This document shows positions 62,097 through 64,000 of a DNA stretch of 64,000 nt, one piece after another (the first letter of the stretch is position 1; every line of letters starts with the position of its first letter). Under the pieces are notes generated by a model. It was not told where the DNA came from. It saw nothing but the letters and a program-made list of their open reading frames with translations, and searched no databases. Origin of the DNA: Pseudoneobacillus sp042683745 (lineage in GTDB: Bacteria > Bacillota > Bacilli > Bacillales > Cytobacillaceae); assembly GCF_042683745.1 (NCBI RefSeq), contig NZ_JBHUJX010000023.1, forward strand, positions 1 to 64,000, in the 5' to 3' direction. Position numbers and translations under genes: made by a program.

Positions 62097-63110
62097 TTAC
62101 ACTTCTAAAAGCTTTTTCGGTTTTTGTTGTACGAATGGCATCATTTTCCGAAGCTCTTTTCCTACCACTTCTATCGGGTGGTTCTTTTCTCGATTATTTA
62201 TCGTATTAAATTCAGCTCGATTCGCTTGATTTTCTAATATCCAGCCTTTAGCAAATTTACCGGATTGAATATCCGCTAACACTTCCTTCATTCTTGCCTT
62301 CGTTTCTGCATTTACCACCCTTGGTCCTGATACAAAATCCCCCCATTGAGCCGTATCTGAAATCGAATACCTCATTCCTTCTAACCCTTGTTCATACATG
62401 AGATCGACAATTAATTTGAGCTCGTGTAAACATTCAAAATAGGCAACTTCCTTTTGATAACCCGCTTCTACTAGAGTTTCAAAGCCTGCTTTTACTAGCG
62501 AGGTTAATCCACCACATAATACGGCTTGTTCTCCAAAAAGATCGGTTTCCGTTTCTTCTTGAAAACTAGTTTCAAGCACACCGGCTCTACCCGCTCCAAT
62601 TGCTTTTGCATAAGCTAATGCCAGCTCTTTTGCTTGACCCGTTACATCTTGGTACACACCGAATAAGGCAGGAACCCCAGCACCCTCTTCAAATGTTCTT
62701 CGGACTAAATGTCCTGGTCCCTTTGGTGCCACTAAAAACACATCGACATTTTCTGGTGGAACGACTTGATGAAAATGAATATTAAAACCATGGGCAAAAA
62801 CAAGTGCTTTTCCTGTACGTAATGAAGGCAAAATTTCATTTTTATAAACGGAAGGTTGTAGCTCATCAGGTAATAGAATCATGACAACATCGGCTTCCTC
62901 ACAAGCCTCTTTTACCGGTAATACTTGGAAGCCATCCTTTACTGCTTGAACCCATGATTTTCCTTGACGTAAACCAACTACGACTTGATATCCACTATCT
63001 CGTAAGTTTTGGGCATGAGCATGACCTTGCGAACCATAGCCTACAACAGCAATTTTTTTATCTTTTAACACATCTTCACTAACATCCGAGTTATAATAAA
63101 CCTTCACCAT
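62097..63110 (-). CDS. ilvC: Ketol-acid reductoisomerase
   Basis: A 337-residue class I enzyme that isomerises and reduces acetolactate and acetohydroxybutyrate with NADPH. Rossmann loop VVGYGSQGHAHAQNLRDSGY; LRQGKSW lies where NADPH specificity is set. Metal/acid residues appear in ETDLFGEQAVLCGG and YFECLHELKLIVDLMYEQG. The C-terminal knotted domain ends SISDTAQWGDFVSGPRVV. It is in the ilv operon, 20 bases after ilvH and 51 before the dehydratase start. Confidence 0.97.
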   Translation of the reverse strand: MVKVYYNSDVSEDVLKDKKIAVVGYGSQGHAHAQNLRDSGYQVVVGLRQGKSWVQAVKDGFQVLPVKEACEEADVVMILLPDELQPSVYKNEILPSLRTGKALVFAHGFNIHFHQVVPPENVDVFLVAPKGPGHLVRRTFEEGAGVPALFGVYQDVTGQAKELALAYAKAIGAGRAGVLETSFQEETETDLFGEQAVLCGGLTSLVKAGFETLVEAGYQKEVAYFECLHELKLIVDLMYEQGLEGMRYSISDTAQWGDFVSGPRVVNAETKARMKEVLADIQSGKFAKGWILENQANRAEFNTINNREKNHPIEVVGKELRKMMPFVQQKPKKLLEV

Positions 63111-63130
63111 TTAAAATCTCCCCTTTTTAT

Positions 63131-63646
63131 TTATGAGTACTTTCTAATAGTTGTAACAGAATTCATATTTCCTCTTGTAAATGCAGTTAAGCCGGTACGA
63201 GCAATTTCTTTTATTCCATATGGACGAAGCAAATCAATGATTGCTTCAATCTTTTTGTATTCACCCGTTACCTGTACCGTCACACTCTCACGACAAACAT
63301 CGATAATGGAAGCGCGAAATGGTTCAACAATTCCATTAATTTCCGCCCTTGTTTGACCATTACTAAGCACTTTAATCAAGGCAAGTTCTCTAGCAACCAC
63401 ATCCTCGTCGGTCACATCAGATATTTCCAGTACATCAATTTGTTTATTTAATTGCTTAATCAGCTGCTTAAATTTATGATCATCAGGAGCAATAACTAAA
63501 AAAGTCATCTTTGAAACATCGTCCATTTCTGTATTTCCTACCGAAAAACTTTCAATATGGAATTGATGTTTCGTAATTAAGCCTGTAAGCCGAGGCAATA
63601 CACCGTTTTGATTATGGACTAATGCTGTAACAAGTCGCCTTTTCAT
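63131..63646 (-). CDS. ilvH: Acetolactate synthase small (regulatory) subunit
   Basis: A 171-residue two-domain regulatory protein. The N-terminal ACT domain has RRLVTALVHNQNGVLPRLTG, where valine binds. NTEMDDVSKMTFLV follows. The C-terminal domain includes VARELALIKVLSNGQTRAEI. It activates IlvB and mediates valine feedback. Its ATG overlaps the ilvB stop (ATGA). The RLTGLITKHQFHIESFSVGN region is fully conserved. Confidence 0.95.
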   Translation of the reverse strand: MKRRLVTALVHNQNGVLPRLTGLITKHQFHIESFSVGNTEMDDVSKMTFLVIAPDDHKFKQLIKQLNKQIDVLEISDVTDEDVVARELALIKVLSNGQTRAEINGIVEPFRASIIDVCRESVTVQVTGEYKKIEAIIDLLRPYGIKEIARTGLTAFTRGNMNSVTTIRKYS

Positions 63647-64000
63647 GGTTTCACCCCGATCATTTCATGTAAACCTTTCCCTGGCGCTACCATTGGATAG
63701 ACTTTTTCATTAGGGTTGACACAACAATCAATTAAGACAGGCAAGCGATCCATTAATACTTTTGAAAATACTCGTTCTGCTTCTTCTTTCGTTTTAACCC
63801 TAACGGCTCTTACTCCATACGATTCTGCTAGTTTTACAAAATCTGGTTGGAAAGAGAAAATGGAATGTGAAAATCGTTTTTCATAAAAGGTTTCCTGCCA
63901 TTGCCGAACCATCCCAAGTGATCCATTATTGACGATCACTATTTTTACAGGTAACTCCCATTCTTTTAATAAAATGAGTTCCTGAAGAGTCATTTGAAAA
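63643..64000 (-). CDS. ilvB: Acetolactate synthase large subunit, C-terminal part
   Basis: Only the last 118 codons are present; the gene runs past the right edge. FQMTLQELILLKEWELPVKI is followed by VIVNNGSLGMVRQWQETFYE, the TPP-binding region typical of AHAS. The end reads CCVNPNEKVYPMVAPGKGLH. It is the first readable gene of the ilvB-ilvH-ilvC-ilvA group. Confidence 0.95.
   Translation of the reverse strand, partial: FQMTLQELILLKEWELPVKIVIVNNGSLGMVRQWQETFYEKRFSHSIFSFQPDFVKLAESYGVRAVRVKTKEEAERVFSKVLMDRLPVLIDCCVNPNEKVYPMVAPGKGLHEMIGVKP

Overview
The window is low-GC Firmicutes DNA, most likely from a spore-forming Bacillaceae species. The evidence is T-box leaders on aminoacyl-tRNA synthetase genes, AGGAGG-type ribosome binding sites, frequent TTG/GTG starts, a CwlJ-type spore cortex hydrolase, a KinB-like kinase, a class IV PHA synthase pair, and the typical Bacillus mixture of small lipoproteins, CBO0543 membrane proteins and NUDIX, GNAT and VOC enzymes. 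No rRNA, tRNA or CRISPR array was seen.

Layout. 1-5500 is decaying accessory DNA: an IS21 (IstB) end, a lipoprotein gene broken by one stop codon, an S41 peptidase lipoprotein, and two frameshifted secreted-protein genes. 5740-7310 is a T-box-controlled tyrosyl-tRNA synthetase. 8604-12530 is a TPP-riboswitch-controlled thiamine-precursor transport operon (ThiY binding protein, MTH1187-type thiamine-binding protein, ThiX permease, ThiZ ATPase, TatD-type hydrolase). It is flanked by a full copy and a truncated copy of the same phage-like gene. 12849-15530 is a remnant of a phage-type replication module (DnaB-like helicase plus a frameshifted DnaD-like protein). 16166-18545 holds CtaM/YozB and a metallopeptidase. 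18737-20400 contains IS1595 and IS1182 debris around a DHFR-like gene. 21095-23509 is a PHA synthase cluster. 23787-26342 has cwlJ, a KinB-like kinase, and two decayed copies of the 3' end of the NlpC/P60 gene found at 57122. 26343-31375 has fructokinase, ClbS/DfsB and a SufR-like regulator divergent from two small membrane proteins. 31655-33605 is a T-box-controlled, non-canonical glutamyl-tRNA synthetase paralogue.

33846-50545 is mostly small single-gene cassettes (VOC, SRPBCC/ArsR, DUF1801, DinB, DUF2277, NUDIX, MBL, DUF2785, GNAT) interleaved with pseudogenes. It also holds a large LysM/FlgD-Ig protein and a GC-rich peptidase-E-like gene. 51545-52965 is a TnpB-only IS200/IS605-type element. 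53129-58252 holds a phosphotransferase, VOC, HIT, DUF2628 and CBO0543 genes and an NlpC/P60 hydrolase with two WalR-type boxes upstream. 58527-64000 is a housekeeping block: threonyl-tRNA synthetase behind two tandem T-boxes, then (reading leftward) ilvB-ilvH-ilvC-ilvA.

The clearest theme is gene decay. At least ten genes carry a frameshift, an internal stop or a truncation although the remaining peptide still reads sensibly in another frame. Their number could also reflect homopolymer sequencing errors. I did not find an unmistakable new defence or mobile system. The best candidates for new biology are the SufR-like regulator with its paired palindromes and two His-conserved membrane proteins, the signal-less LysM protein, the T-box GluRS paralogue, and a small ORF behind phaC.
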